This document shows, piece after piece, positions 21,746 through 33,886 of a DNA stretch of 62,818 nt. The notes beneath the pieces were generated by a model. That model was not told where the DNA came from and made no database searches. It saw only the letters and a program-made list of their open reading frames with translations. The stretch spans positions 104,774 through 167,591 of the forward strand of contig PDIP01000019.1 in NCBI GenBank assembly GCA_002811645.1. Direction: 5' to 3'. The DNA comes from Corallochytrium limacisporum. Taxonomy: Eukaryota > Opisthokonta. Both the position numbers and the translations under genes were made by a program. Within the stretch, counting starts at the first letter, position 1; every line of letters begins with the position of its first letter.

Positions 21746-23615
21746 TGTCTATCCAATTTATCTGACTCAGAAACAAATAGTGCATGCGGCGCCAAATATA
21801 AAAACCTCAGGTATGACTTTTGACGCTGATTCTCATAGTGACTTCGTCACACCGCCATTTTTTTTTCTTCTGGTCTGAGTCGGAATGAATATATCCCCGG
21901 CTGCCGCTGGCGTGGCGTCGTCTTTGGAGCTTTAGGGGATTACGGTGGGGGTTGATCGCATTGGTGATGGACAAGAAGTACTTGTCCTGCAGTCCTACCG
22001 CGAACTGCATGGTGTTGTGTACACAATACAGTACTAAATATATCTCCTTTTTTTTCCCGTCAGTTCCTTACTATCACGCCAACACCATTTCGTCTGATGG
22101 AGGGACTGTCTTTGTTCACCAGGGGGCATGATAGGATGACTGACTGCAGCGGGGCTGAGGTAATTTGCCCCATCCGCAATAGCCATGATTGGATAGATCG
22201 CTGGCGGTAGAGTCAAAAAAGGGAAGTTTTTGCTCTCTCTTTGCCTTTTTGCTCCAACGGCGGCGTGTGACTTTTCGGGTATTGGCAACAGGCAAAGGGG
22301 GCGTTGAATCGGTGAATGTTGGATCTGACGTGTGAGTTCTTCAGTGTCCGTTCGTATATTACACGCCTCGTCAAGGTCCCCGTCGATTTCAGTACTGAAT
22401 GAATGGTAGCTACGACCAGGAATTGGTACCATTGTTTGTGTGACGCAACACCATCTGTCACAGGGACAGTAGCAGCGCAAAACCGTCTGGACTCCGGGTG
22501 GTACAAAAGGAAGGAAAATCACACACCGGACCTGCTCTGATCCCAAGGAGAGGGGCGGAAGAGAAAGTTGAGCCTTTGACGAGAGGCCACTCTCCGATGA
22601 CGCACGACTGTGTGACGCAGAGCCAGATTTAGTACCAAATAGTAGGTACTGTTGGACCACGCGGTGCGTAAAAAGGGTTTGTGAATTCAGGATGTGTCGT
22701 GGCAAAACGTTCAAGGAACACCGGAGGCCGAATGACAAACCCGCCACGGAACACGGGAAGGAGAACGGGAGTGACTGATGGAAGGGGAAGGTGAGAAAGA
22801 AGGCATGATAAAAGGCCTGGAAATCAAGAGAAAAATGTCGCGGACCATAAGCAGACCGTACATGAGGCCCTCTGACTGAAGTTTGAAACCCACTTCGGTG
22901 ACAAGGTGGACGGGCCCAGAAAAGGTATGATGGAGTGTTTGCAAGTGAAATGCTGTACAATGATGTACACTGACCTTGGTAGTTTTTTTTTTCTGCATTG
23001 GATCAGTTTGTAAATATCTCCGCGCTTTTCATCATCATATACTCACTCTTTGCGAGAAGAAGTTACAACGATCAGTGTATGGAGTGGGTCCAAAGCAAAG
23101 GGATGAAGGGATCTGTGTGGCACAGTCATCATATACCAGTATGAGGATCACGTTCCATGAGAATCAAGACAATGCGCCACATCCCCTGCCCAAGCATTCT
23201 TCTCTGCTTCTCACTATCAGCAGTGGACCTCTTCCTTGTTGACCGCATATAGTCAAATCTCTGTTGTTCTATCCATTCCTGTAATTTCCTTATCCCTTCT
23301 CCTCCCAAACCTACCCACCCCCGCATCCTCGCTGCCTTCTTCAGCAGGCTACGCATCCCAGTCAAGTACGGCCTATTCTCTTAGAGTGTTACCATCAGAG
23401 TGTCGATATGTTCAGACTTGACGCATTGTCCCAATATAGATGTTCTGTTCATGTGCAACGTCACTGGTCCTCACACTAACCGCCCGAATTCTTCCGTTCC
23501 TAACTAGCCACTGCACAACAGCAGGTAAAAACCCAAGTGCAGCGGCCTGCTATCCCACCCTACTGCGCCCTTCTTCTGCTCCACCGTGTTCTTTCTCTAT
23601 TCCTTTATTTTCGGC

Positions 23616-23685
23616 ACTTTTCGCTTTGGGTGTGTGGCATTATCTGGAATACTTTTCGCTTTGGGTGTGTGGCATTATCTGGAAT
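23616..23685. repeat. Perfect 35-bp tandem duplication
   Basis: Bases 23616-23650 are repeated exactly as 23651-23685; each unit starts ACTTTTCGCTTTGGG. The identity points to recent slippage, duplication or an assembly error. Confidence 0.9.
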
Positions 23686-24041
23686 GCTAGGTGGTATTAT
23701 TGGGCGATGGTGGTTGGTCCGAGAGTCTTGTCAGTACAGCCTCCCGATGTTCCGATTCTCCCAACACTCCGTCGCCCCCACTCCCCCGATGCCTTGAGAG
23801 TTTCCCGGATTTCCCGCAATACCGCGATAAAGGTTCTGTTATTGGAGTGTAGGCCAACTTGCTGAAGCCACCTCAGAGCTACTGGCAAATCAACAGAAAC
23901 AGTTCCATATTTTCACAAACATTGCTCACGCACTGACATTCTCAACTCTTCACAAACAAACAATTCTTGTGTCGTCACTCAACCTGCGATTTTGCCCAGC
24001 GTGCCCAACGGCAAGGCGACCGGTGTATACCCTCTGCAGGC

Positions 24042-24044
<3 letters not shown>

Positions 24045-24093
<49 letters not shown>

Positions 24094-24201
24094 TGCTCNN
24101 NNNNNNNNNNNNNNNNNNNNNNNNNNNNNNNNNNNNNNNNNNNNNNNNNNNNNNNNNNNNNNNNNNNNNNNNNNNNNNNNNNNNNNNNNNNNNNNNNNNN
24201 N

Positions 24202-24250
<49 letters not shown>
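24045..24250. repeat. AG microsatellite with assembly gap
   Basis: There are two AG tracts (24045-24090, 23 units; 24203-24250, 24 units). Each is preceded by T and followed by AACTGCTC. They flank a run of 103 Ns (24099-24201). The identical flanks suggest that the two contig ends are the same sequence. Confidence 0.9.
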
Positions 24251-24253
<3 letters not shown>

Positions 24254-27200
24254 TGCTCAGCTTCTCATCCCTTCGGTCATTGACCATGATCAATACCAAT
24301 AAACACATCACCAATTGACGTTGTCGCAACGTCCAAGTAACGACGAAAGGTTGCAGCTTTTTTGTCACCATGTTTGGTTTGAAGGTGGCCGCCTCTACTG
24401 TACGCGAAAGCTTTCCAAGGTGGAATTTTTTCTTCCTATGTTGTCGACGCCGATGATTTCTGTGAGTACGCGTGTGTGGTAATCCCGATGACGACGTTTT
24501 GGACGAACACTGGTGCATCACCACACCTTGGCAAACGACATGAAGGTGGATGTGCGAACATGTGTCATTGGGCCAGAGACTTGAGCACCAAAATTAAGGT
24601 ACCAAGCAATTGTGCAGAATGTGTGCGGGAAGAGACGAAGGAGCGGTAAAATGGCAGAACTCTTCCTGACTTGGCGGGCGCTGGATCCCCTGCTTTCTGC
24701 ATTTTGTTACTCGCTCTTCTTCCTCTGTTGCCTATGTTTGGCATGTCAGAAGCAATTCTTGCCTTTTGCATAAGATTTTCATATTTTATTCATAGGTCCT
24801 CTCGGGTGTATATTAAGGGGAGCGCGGGTTGGGGACGGAGAACCCCCCATACTTACACTTGATATCGGAGCATCGTACGAGGAGCATCCTACATTGAACA
24901 AGCATCGCAAAGGGCGACAGAGGTAATTTCTTGCTAGTCCTGACCGTTCTGTGCAGGATTTTGTGGAGAGATGTTGTACATGCTGTTCCACGCAGCAGAA
25001 TACTCTAGAGCTGTGCAGCGTAAAAAAAATGCAACTGCTTCAGTATGGTGATCGCAAGCCATCGACAGTGGTAGCGCTGGTGGTGGTGGTGGTGCCTGGG
25101 AGTTTGTTTTCCTCTACCAGGGAAACCTAGACAATAGAGAAAGTATGGAGCACAAGATCGCAAATCAGAAAACAACAATGAAAAATTTTCTCTTTCGCTG
25201 GGTCCGCTCGGAACATCGATCGCTGCCACCGCGACAGCGGGCAGTAGCGGCAACGGACGCAGGACACAGTTTTCATGGTTTTACAATAAGACCCATGGCA
25301 CTTCTCACTGGCTATCGTGGCCTGATGTCTGTCTCCATCACTGTGGCTCTGTAGTATCGGGGGCAACCCCTCCCTGGTCCCTGCGCATTTTTGAAGTTTG
25401 GTCTTCCAGCCGGGAGCTGGGGTTCCCTGGGGGTCAGGGTGTGGCCTGCTGTCTTGTCTTCCCTATCCGCTATCCTGCTCTTGTGGCGCTTTGTCTTCGT
25501 GGTCTAGGAGCGATATCTGCGTCCTAACGTTTCTTTTTTTTTGCCACTTACGCAATAGTCGTTGAGCCTGTCTGATACGTCGTTGGGATGTGTACCGATC
25601 TCTTAGCATTTGTGTAAATGAGCTGAAATCGGAGGAACTTGTCCCTGTAGGATAACGATGATGATGATGAAGCTGATGGCGATGTTCGATAGGGCTGTGT
25701 TCTTGGAATCCCCGCTGCCATGGACCATGCATGAGCATGGGCCCTCGGCGACACTCTCTGTTCCTCTCGTACCTCACACTACGGTGATTAACAACGCAGT
25801 GACGTTGATAAGAGTGCACGAAAAGGTGGTGAGAATGGTGTTGGTGGTGCTGTGAAATGTTTGAGTGGTGGAGTAATCTGTTCCCTGTCTGCGCATGTAA
25901 ACATTTGGTGTACAGTCTGTGGCTGGTATGGCTGTCGAGTCAGTTTCCACCCGAGGCGTCCCGCATTCATCACACCGGCAAATCCTTTGCCCAGCCTACG
26001 GCTACCAATTCACTGTCTGAGGTGCCGTGGAAGCGGAGGCCTCTGTTTGAGACTGAGACAGTTCAGATGCGTTGGAATGACAAGAACTAAACTGCACACC
26101 TGCCTCCTAAGGAAGTTTTTGCGGTTCACATCTAGAAACGGAAACCCCCGGCCGCCCGCCCATCCGCAGCTGGAGCGACCGGCGGTCCCGCCCCCCCTCC
26201 CTCCCTCCTGCTGGTGCTAGCCTGTGGACAGCCTTAGCTCTGCACATTCCTTGGGTGGAGGCGCGGTACACACATACGCGTCTCATCAGCATCATAGAGT
26301 CGGCTAGGGATGACAGTGTGCTAATCTGCTACTCGTACGATGGTGGGTTTGGCTGCTGTTCGGGAGTCATCAAGTGAGCACCGCACAAGATACCTTCCTC
26401 CTCTCAACAGCTAACAACAGCTCGCTGTGCTCAAGTTGTCCAACATCCGCACATACACAGGGTACCACATGAGTAGAACTGTGGGAGGTGATGCTGTGCA
26501 TGGCGGGGCCTGTCATGTTGTGTAGGGAGATTGCATGACTTGATATTCTGAGGACTAAGCCGTTGCATCTGTAGTGATGCTTGATGGTCTGCGGTCGTAC
26601 GTGAGTACGATATCAGAGCACCATTTAACTCTTCACGGAAGGACAAATAGCATATCTGTGGAATCCTCGCCCCACATCTTTCTCGGGTAAGCACTGAGTA
26701 AACTCTGGTATAGGAGCTCCTCATGAGCCCCAACGTCTGTGTGCAACTTCATGATTGCAATGCTATTTCTCGTCCACCCACCCACATTGCAGCCACAGGG
26801 TCACCTGGCCCCGACGAGCCCCTTTAGCCGCTCGCCGGAGTAAAACAGACTCCCCTTATTCGGGGATCCAAGCTGAAAATAAACTGATACCCTAAAATAT
26901 CATTATTTCATTTCCCGGGAGCCGAACGAAAGGGGGGCCGGCACAGTTCCGTAAGACTGGGAGGGGTATTATCTCCAGCAGGGCAACCGGTACTGTAAAG
27001 TGGTGGGAAACCTGGAAACTACCGGAAAACTGTTGCAGTGAAATTTACTCCGTACATTCTCCATAATACCCTGCCCTTCAAACAAAAAAAAAAAGGGATT
27101 AAAAAAAAAAAGGAACCAGCTGGAAATCGCGCGGCCTCCCCTCAAACCCCCCCCCCCCCCTTCCCTCTACATCTCAGGCGAAGAAGATAAATAGAACGCC

Positions 27201-27934
27201 TCTCCGGTGGAGAGAGAGAATGGAAGGGATCCCCCAATCTCGTCCGTCAGGCCAGCCGGCCGGGACTGTTTCAGTGTACAATGTACAGCGATTATCCTCC
27301 GGGTCCGTAAACAAATATAGATGAGCAAAATAGGGGCGCATCGAAAAAAGGCAAACGGGAGAATGTAGGTCGGGTGGGACGGAGACCTGTTAAAGTCACC
27401 AGCGGAAGCGAATTTAACCGGACCGACGGAGAGACCCACCGGGGTGCGCGCGGATGGGAAAGCAGAAAGGGGGCCGGGAGCGAGCTCCCGCCTGAGTAGA
27501 GTATTTCTTTTGCTTCTTGCACCGCTCTCGGCTCCCCGGTCCCCCCCCCCCCTTCGCCCCGGTTTCTTGCGCTCTCTGCCGTGGCTCCCGGGTGGTCCGG
27601 TGCTGCTGGAGGGGGGGGGGGCTGGCTGGCTGGACCGCGCGAGGGGTGTCTCATGTGCCCACTCAGGCACAATAGACTCCGGGGAAAGATTTGGCACCGA
27701 CGACTCGACGGAGCAAAAGCGAAATGGTACAGACGTTTCGATGATTGACGCGGATCGTTGCTACTTTGGCAGCTGACGGCCGTTCGATCTGGGTATCATA
27801 AACGTGGGTCTGCGTGGCCTCCATGTGGGATGTATATGTGCGTGTTTGTGTGTGTCCGGCCGGTGATGCATACAGTCGGTGCTGTAGCAATCGGGATCAC
27901 CACGAGGCTATTTGGTAGGGACGGTGGAGATAAG

Positions 27935-28074
27935 GTAAGTGATCATTTGATTGATAATGCAAGGTCAACGTAGCATTGTTGAATTGTTCGTAGGTAACAT
28001 CAGTGAACGCCTGCAATGGAACTTTGAACAGGCAACGCATACACAATGTGTTTTAAGTGAAATTTCTACTGCAG
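27935..28074 (+). other. Candidate 5'-UTR intron of the carrier gene
   Basis: A strong donor (AAG|GTAAGT at 27932-27940) and a pyrimidine-rich acceptor (TTTCTACTGCAG ending at 28074) define a 140-nt GT-AG intron. It would end 68 nt before the carrier start codon. All recognised coding frames in the window are uninterrupted, so this would be the only intron seen. No clear branch-point motif was identified. Confidence 0.4.
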
Positions 28075-28142
28075 GAGGTGTAAACAAGGACATTGCTGAA
28101 TCCTTGGGTTTGTTAGCATCCTAAACAGACACAGTCGGCAAG

Positions 28143-30419
28143 ATGGCGGCCGAAAAAGAGGACATCAAGCGCCTCTTAATAAAGGCGCTTGGTGCTAATG
28201 CCATCCTCACAGATCTCTCAAAGACGGATCAGCGGGTAGACCTACTGGTGGACAACTGCATCATAGAACGGTACAAGAAGGGTGAGATCATTACTCAGCA
28301 GGGAGCCAAGAACCAGGACATGTACGTCCTCGCCGAAGGCAGCGTCCACGCAGTGGTAGAAAAGGGAGAAGAGAAGAAGCGAGTAGTAGTTGACGAGCGT
28401 GGACCAGGCCAGGCGTTCGGTGAACTAGCGTTTGTGTACGATGCTCCTCGATCAGAGAGCATCGTGGCAATGGAGGATGTGGTGGTCTATCGCTTGCCGG
28501 AATCACTGCTGCAGAAACACATCGAAGATAGCGAAATGACACAGAATCGTTTCCGTGTCAAGCGATGGCTCCGAGATGTGCTCGAACGGCATCAGTTCTT
28601 CGCGCATTTGGATGATGACCGCCGAAGGGAAGAAGTGATCCAGGAGTTCCGGGCCTCAGAGCACGCGGAAGGTACGGACATTGTCCGCCAGGGTCAGGAG
28701 AGTGACGGTCGGTTCTACATTGTCGAGCAAGGACATTGTGATATTTTAGTGAAAAAGGGTGAGAAAGACAAGGAACACATTGTCGGACATTTAGACGAAA
28801 GTGATTCATTTGGTGAACTATCGCTTATCTACAACACTCCCCGCCAGGCAACAGTACGGTGCACGGACGCAAGCGTGGTCTGGAGCATTGATGGTGAGAC
28901 ATTCCGGAGGGTGAGCAATTTTGGATCGCTGGCACTGTTGGATGCCTTCCTGGAGAATGCAAACGTTGAATTAGAGGGAGAGAAGTACATGACTGTGCAA
29001 GGGTTCGGTGATCTTCTGTCCAAGAACCGCACAGGCATTCATCTTTCCCCCGCGACTCAGCAGTTGATTTTCCTATTAGCTGACCAGACGGGTGCGCAGC
29101 TGCTCAGCTTCAGTGAGTTTGTAATCCTGCACATGTTGATGCAGCGCGAGAATGCCGCTTACGAGATTGCCTTCCGTTTCTTTGACCACAAGAAGGATGG
29201 TGTCATCTGGAAGGACGAATTCGAACGGGCCATTAAAGTGATCACGTCGTCACAAGCACCGGAGTTAGAGGAGCATGGTTTGGCAGTCAGCGCGGACCAG
29301 GTCCTTAACGAAGAGTACATGGAGAAGTTGTTCGGTGTCGATGGTGAGGGCTACCTGACCTACGAAGAATTCGAAGAGGAACTGCATCGGGGAGGGCTCA
29401 AGCACCTTACCTCATTCTGGGACAACGTTGCTGACAGCCTGGAGCGCATCAGCGAGAGTTACATGCAGACTGCCGTGGAGACCGGCGAAGACGGTGTGGT
29501 CGCCATGCCCCAACGAACGACCTACCGTAACGCTTGGAAGTATCTGGTGGCTGGTGGTGTGGCCGGTGCGGTGAGCCGAACGGCAGTTAGCCCGATCATT
29601 CGGCTGAAGATGCTTTTGCAGACGCAGGGTAAGCCGCCTCGGTACACGGGTATTGTACAGGGTCTGACGTTGATGTACAGAGAGGACGGTATTAGGGGCT
29701 TCTATCGTGGTAATCTTACCAATGTCATTCGTATTGCCCCAACGAGTGCGTTCCAGTTCTTCTTCTACGAACTGTACAAGAGCACTCTGCTTGGAGAGGG
29801 CACACGTGATCTCAGTGTACCGGAGCGCCTGCTGGCAGGTGGCTTTGCGGGAATCACGGCTGCATCCCTCACCTATCCCCTCGATTTCATTCGTGCGCGT
29901 TTGACTGTGCAACACAATGACAATATGCAGTACAAAGGTATTGCGGATGGTGTGCGGCAGGTGGTCCAAAAGGAAGGATTCTTTGCCCTCTACCGTGGCT
30001 TGTGGCCCACGATTGTGGGAGTGTTTCCGTACATTGGCATTGACTTTGCGGTCTACGAGACACTGCGTCCGTACATTCCCCGCAATCCGAATACGGACGA
30101 TCCATCTGTGGTCGGTCTGCTCGCGGTTGGTGGCTTTGCCGGAGCGGTCAGCCAAACCATCGCTTTTCCTTTAGAATTGGTTCGGCGTCGTTTGCAGGTG
30201 CAAGGATTCGTTCATAGTGAGTACAACTACAGTGGTGGCATCTGGAATGCCATCACTCTGACGGTACGGAAGGAGGGCGTCCGTGGACTGTACAGTGGTC
30301 TGAGTGCGAATTATATTAAGGCCGTGCCATCGATTGGCATTGGTTTCGTGGTCTACGAGCGCATGAAAAACGTGCTGGGAATCCATGACAAGAAGGTCAA
30401 GGTCGTGAGTGCGGGTTAG
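28143..30419 (+). CDS. Mitochondrial carrier (SLC25) fused to two cyclic-nucleotide-binding domains and EF-hands
   Basis: The product has 758 residues in three modules. Two PKA-regulatory-type cyclic-nucleotide domains occupy about 20-130 and 150-262. Their phosphate-binding cassettes are FGELAFVYDAPRSES (E94, R103) and FGELSLIYNTPRQAT (E225, R234). The Glu and Arg that hold the ribose and phosphate are kept in both. The residue after Arg is Ser and Gln rather than Ala (cAMP) or Thr (cGMP), so ligand choice is open. An EF-hand module (about 283-425) resembles aralar/citrin. One loop is DHKKDGVIWKDE and another is GVDGEGYLTYEE, where the first ligand is lost. Three carrier repeats (about 465-748) resemble the SCaMC/APC, SLC25A42 and yeast Ypr011c group, which move adenine nucleotides or CoA. 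Signatures PLDFIR (579-584) and PLELVR (676-681) are intact; the first repeat has PIIRLK with Ile486 in the acidic position. In aralar and SCaMC the regulatory part faces the intermembrane space. Gating by cyclic nucleotide and calcium is inferred from architecture. Confidence 0.95.
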   Translation: MAAEKEDIKRLLIKALGANAILTDLSKTDQRVDLLVDNCIIERYKKGEIITQQGAKNQDMYVLAEGSVHAVVEKGEEKKRVVVDERGPGQAFGELAFVYDAPRSESIVAMEDVVVYRLPESLLQKHIEDSEMTQNRFRVKRWLRDVLERHQFFAHLDDDRRREEVIQEFRASEHAEGTDIVRQGQESDGRFYIVEQGHCDILVKKGEKDKEHIVGHLDESDSFGELSLIYNTPRQATVRCTDASVVWSIDGETFRRVSNFGSLALLDAFLENANVELEGEKYMTVQGFGDLLSKNRTGIHLSPATQQLIFLLADQTGAQLLSFSEFVILHMLMQRENAAYEIAFRFFDHKKDGVIWKDEFERAIKVITSSQAPELEEHGLAVSADQVLNEEYMEKLFGVDGEGYLTYEEFEEELHRGGLKHLTSFWDNVADSLERISESYMQTAVETGEDGVVAMPQRTTYRNAWKYLVAGGVAGAVSRTAVSPIIRLKMLLQTQGKPPRYTGIVQGLTLMYREDGIRGFYRGNLTNVIRIAPTSAFQFFFYELYKSTLLGEGTRDLSVPERLLAGGFAGITAASLTYPLDFIRARLTVQHNDNMQYKGIADGVRQVVQKEGFFALYRGLWPTIVGVFPYIGIDFAVYETLRPYIPRNPNTDDPSVVGLLAVGGFAGAVSQTIAFPLELVRRRLQVQGFVHSEYNYSGGIWNAITLTVRKEGVRGLYSGLSANYIKAVPSIGIGFVVYERMKNVLGIHDKKVKVVSAG

Positions 30420-30620
30420 ATTTAGCCTGTCCTAACCTGATGCAAAACGCTCTATGTTTCCATTCGGTGCATATCCGTAAGGATTACACCAGTGGCTGCG
30501 ATAAAGATACGACAACAAATAGTGTAACAATTAGAATCCACACAGTGTACTATTTCTTTAAGTGTTGTATGACCTGTTCATTGATTGATGACATGGATGC
30601 ATGCGGTGAAAGGGATCTCC

Positions 30621-31703
30621 TTAAATGTCGAGTGCCCCAACGAGCTCTGGTCCTTGGTCCACATCCGAGAATATATCGTCACGATCACTGTCCATACCAT
30701 CCTCCTCCTGCCTCTGATCAACGGCGTCAAGCCGGAACCGATCCTTCTGCGAGACGTACGCTTCCTGCCATTCACGGAAGGCACGGAATTTGCTCTCATC
30801 GATGGCACGGTCCCCAGAACCCCGGGTGGCGAAGCCTTCGTTATCCCGCCATGGTGCCGAGCCAGCAGAGTGTGGACCCGCGTCCGGGGCTTGCGACCAG
30901 AACGGCACGCGCCACCATCCGGCGAGCGCGGTCATGAGCTGCTGCTGTTGGTACCACAGAACGGCATTGATGAGGTCTTCTTCACGGAGATCAGGCCACA
31001 TGTGGGGAACGAAGGACAGGAGCGCATCGGAGCACTGCCAGAGCATAAAATCACTGAGGCGAACCTCGCCACTGGTCCGAATCAGTAGGTCCACGGGCGG
31101 AGATCCCGCAGAGTAGAGCGCCAGTTCCAGGACTTCGGGGCTCAGATCGGTGGGATCCAGTGTACCGTTCGCAATACCACGGACCACTGAGCTCAGTCCT
31201 TGAGCCATTTCCTGTCGCGCAGTGTAGCTGAAGCAAACGTTGAGCGTGCACTGGCCGTTCCCTGCGGTGCGAAGCTCTGCCTCCTGAAGCGCGGCCCGGA
31301 CCTCCGAGGATTCCACCCGCGAAAGATCTCCCAGAATTCGTATGCGCACACCCAAACGTTTGGCAGTGCCGTCCTCTGCGCTAAGATCCCGAAATTTGGT
31401 TACCACCAAGTCCATAATTGCGTCGATCTCCTCCTGGTCCCGCTTAAAGTTCTCAATGCTAAAAGCGTATACCGTGAGGTGCCGAATACCAATTCTGTTC
31501 GCAGCTTGCATCATACGCTCAAGCGTACCAAACCCCTCGCGATGCCCATCGCTGGCACGAAGTTTATGTTGCCGTGCCCACCTGCGGTTTCCGTCCATGA
31601 TTAGTGCTACATGTTGAGGGACACTGCACATTGGCAGCGGATTATACATGGCTGCTTGCCGGAGCACCCATTGTTTGGTGTCTTTGACCTGGTCCCACGA
31701 CAT
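30621..31703 (-). CDS. Cis-prenyltransferase (dehydrodolichyl/undecaprenyl diphosphate synthase family)
   Basis: The product (360 residues) extends farnesyl diphosphate with isopentenyl diphosphate in cis, making the polyprenyl chain for dolichol and protein glycosylation at the ER. Motif I is HVALIMDGNRRWAR (31-44) with catalytic Asp37. YAFSIENFKR follows at 79-88. The IPP-binding motif is LLIRTSGEVRLSDF (206-219). These match the homodimeric bacterial/DHDDS-type catalytic subunit. The catalytic core ends near 255. About 100 extra residues follow, rich in Trp, Asp and Ser, with no motif that I recognise. No signal peptide or transmembrane segment is seen. The ATG has A at -3. It is convergent with the carrier gene (201-bp gap). 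Confidence 0.94.
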   Translation of the reverse strand: MSWDQVKDTKQWVLRQAAMYNPLPMCSVPQHVALIMDGNRRWARQHKLRASDGHREGFGTLERMMQAANRIGIRHLTVYAFSIENFKRDQEEIDAIMDLVVTKFRDLSAEDGTAKRLGVRIRILGDLSRVESSEVRAALQEAELRTAGNGQCTLNVCFSYTARQEMAQGLSSVVRGIANGTLDPTDLSPEVLELALYSAGSPPVDLLIRTSGEVRLSDFMLWQCSDALLSFVPHMWPDLREEDLINAVLWYQQQQLMTALAGWWRVPFWSQAPDAGPHSAGSAPWRDNEGFATRGSGDRAIDESKFRAFREWQEAYVSQKDRFRLDAVDQRQEEDGMDSDRDDIFSDVDQGPELVGALDI

Positions 31704-31818
31704 GTTCTGGTTCGCTCTGTTTGTTTCTATGTGCGTGTGTGTGTATGAGTGTATCTGTGTGCTCTATGCGTGCTATGAATAGATTTCGTTACCTGTGTAC
31801 TAGTTCACATAGTTCTTT

Positions 31819-31824
31819 AAATAC
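31819..31824 (-). promoter_or_regulatory. GTATTT core-promoter candidate (cis-prenyltransferase)
   Basis: On the minus strand the sequence reads GGAGTATTTAAAG (31815-31827). The hexamer is 116-121 nt upstream of the start at 31703. Confidence 0.4.
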
Positions 31825-33868
31825 TCCTTAGCATTTGCTCGCTCCCTATGGAATCCACTGCCACCTGTGCACAAATGGCCGTTGACAGACGTTGTTCTTT
31901 TATACCATATCCCATGGTCTGTAATCTAAAGTACCAATTACTTGTACGGAAACTTACCATCCATCGCGTCCAAATGTCTAGGTTGCCACTGCCAACAGCA
32001 ACGTCTTACATCCCAAGGCGCAGGTACCCAATTGCTCCGTTGCCGAAGGTGTTCTGAAAAGCCAAGCTCTTGCCTTCGCGCCCACAGTAAAAGGTGGGGA
32101 CGGGAGAATTTTGGGGGGGGTGGGGGGTTTGGTTGGTTGGCTGGCCGCCCGTGGTCGCTTCGCACCTTTGGCCCTCCGCGCCCCACTTTCCGTTCCAAAG
32201 TCTCCAGCGCTGACCCCCCTTTTTTTGTGCCCAAAGTTTTTCACCGTTCGTGACCGCTTCTGTTTGGAAGCGAAGCAGCAGCCCGCCTCCCCCCTACGCG
32301 GGGCTAGGTCCCACACTCAGGTCCCAACCGGCCAAATATAACTGATAACCTAATTAGCACATTGGCCGCGAAGGAGACCGAGGTAGGAGAGAGGTGGGCC
32401 CCCTCCTTCCCAACCCCTGAAGCCAAAATACGCGAGCGGCCCCGCTCCCTGCTCCGCCACCCGCGGAGTCCGGCATGGCCTCTCGCGGAAAAGAAAAAGA
32501 TGAAAAAGAAAGGACCAGGTGCGAGGGCCGGGACAACCGGAGTCGATTTTTTCATCTCTAACCCTTTTTTTTTCTCTTTTCTTCTCTCTGTGCCAGTAGT
32601 CCTCCTTTGTGGGGAGGGGGGCCTTTTTTGTGGGGAATACACGAGCGAGGGACACAGGGAGAAAATTCAGCAGCAAAACGGTCACCACTGACGACCCGCC
32701 CAAGGGACAAGCACAACGGTGAAAGAGAGAGAGGAAGGGGGGGGAGCAAGGCAGGCACCAAGAAAAAAATGAATTCTGTCGTGGTAGTAGTAATTTAAGG
32801 AGAAAAATATTCTCTTCGTTTTCGCTATCGTCCGTCCAACTATCCATCGCTGGTCACTCCGGACGGTCGTCAGCAAGCCATCGGCCCAAGGCCGGTGGTA
32901 GTGGTAGTACTGGGAAAGACCACCTTCCCGCGAAGGTGAAAGACGAAAAAAAAGTGACTTTCTGCAATCGAGCGGCAAAAATTTCTTCCCTTTTATGGCG
33001 GACAGAGGTGGGTCAGTTCAACCGTTTTCGGGACCCCCCGCCACTCCTCCCCCTCCCCGGGAGAAGCTTTTTTTGGGCAGTGCCGGATACCACACACGCA
33101 CAGGGGGGACCCACCACCGCCGCGCTTTACACTTTCTTTCTCCTTTTTTTTTTCTTTCCCTTCCTGGACGGTTGGTGGTGGGTGGCAGCACTGCGGCTAC
33201 TGCTGGCGGCTGCTGAGGTGATCGGGTTATACCCCAGTCGTCATCTACGGGTGGCCTGGTCTCCCGTCCCAATCTTCACCTCCCCCCCGGGGCGGGGGGC
33301 GAGGGACTCGCCCATCGCAAATAAAATACCTACGGCATTGGAAATAATCAATACATTCACCGTGTACTAAAGAGGGGGGTGGTGGTTTTTTTTTTCATTT
33401 TCTCCCTTTTTTTTTTCTTTTTGCCTTTGGTGGGGGGAGGGTTAAAGGCTAAGAGATATCTACTCTTCGGAGGTCGTTCACCAACTACGACTTTTTCTTT
33501 TGTTTCAACGGAGGAGGTCGAAGACGACGGTCTCACCCCAGATCCTTTCCTGGACCTATGACATCCATAGATACAATTTCCGTCTCCATCTATAGCTTAT
33601 ATTTAATATTGAGATACCGCACCTCTAATTTGATATACCTATATAGAGACAATAGACCCGCTTCCGATTTACGGGAGACCGTTTTTTTCTTCTTCTTTTT
33701 CCCACACCGCACGCAGGTAGTCCGAAACGGTGTGACCAGAAATAGCGCGGGAGTGTGAGCTGGCGTGTGCACAATTTGCACGGTGTGCCTATTCCTTCTT
33801 TTCCTTGCCTTTCTTTCTTTTCCATCTTTTTTTTAATTTTCGGTGACCAGAACGTGTCGCTGGCCAAA

Positions 33869-33886
33869 CCCCCCCCCCCCGGGGGG
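33869..33886. repeat. C12G6 foldback
   Basis: Twelve Cs are directly followed by six Gs in intergenic sequence. It is a simple palindromic tract of the same kind as 16105-16141 and 33282-33299. Confidence 0.7.

Larger units (their letters stand above)
18616..28142. other. 9.5-kb region without a recognisable gene
   Basis: The genes on either side are separated by 9,527 bp in a window that otherwise has a gene about every 3 kb. I saw no protein motif, tRNA, 5S rRNA, snRNA or transposon domain on either strand. The region holds a TC microsatellite (about 21690-21745), a 35-bp perfect tandem duplication (23616-23685), an AG tract split by an assembly gap (24045-24250), long C and G runs (27147-27160, 27541-27552 and others), and a candidate 5'-UTR intron next to the carrier gene. 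The longest open frame is 22034-22960 on the minus strand (308 codons, no ATG before about residue 177). A 185-codon ATG frame at 20340-20897 encodes a basic product with no motif. Confidence 0.6.
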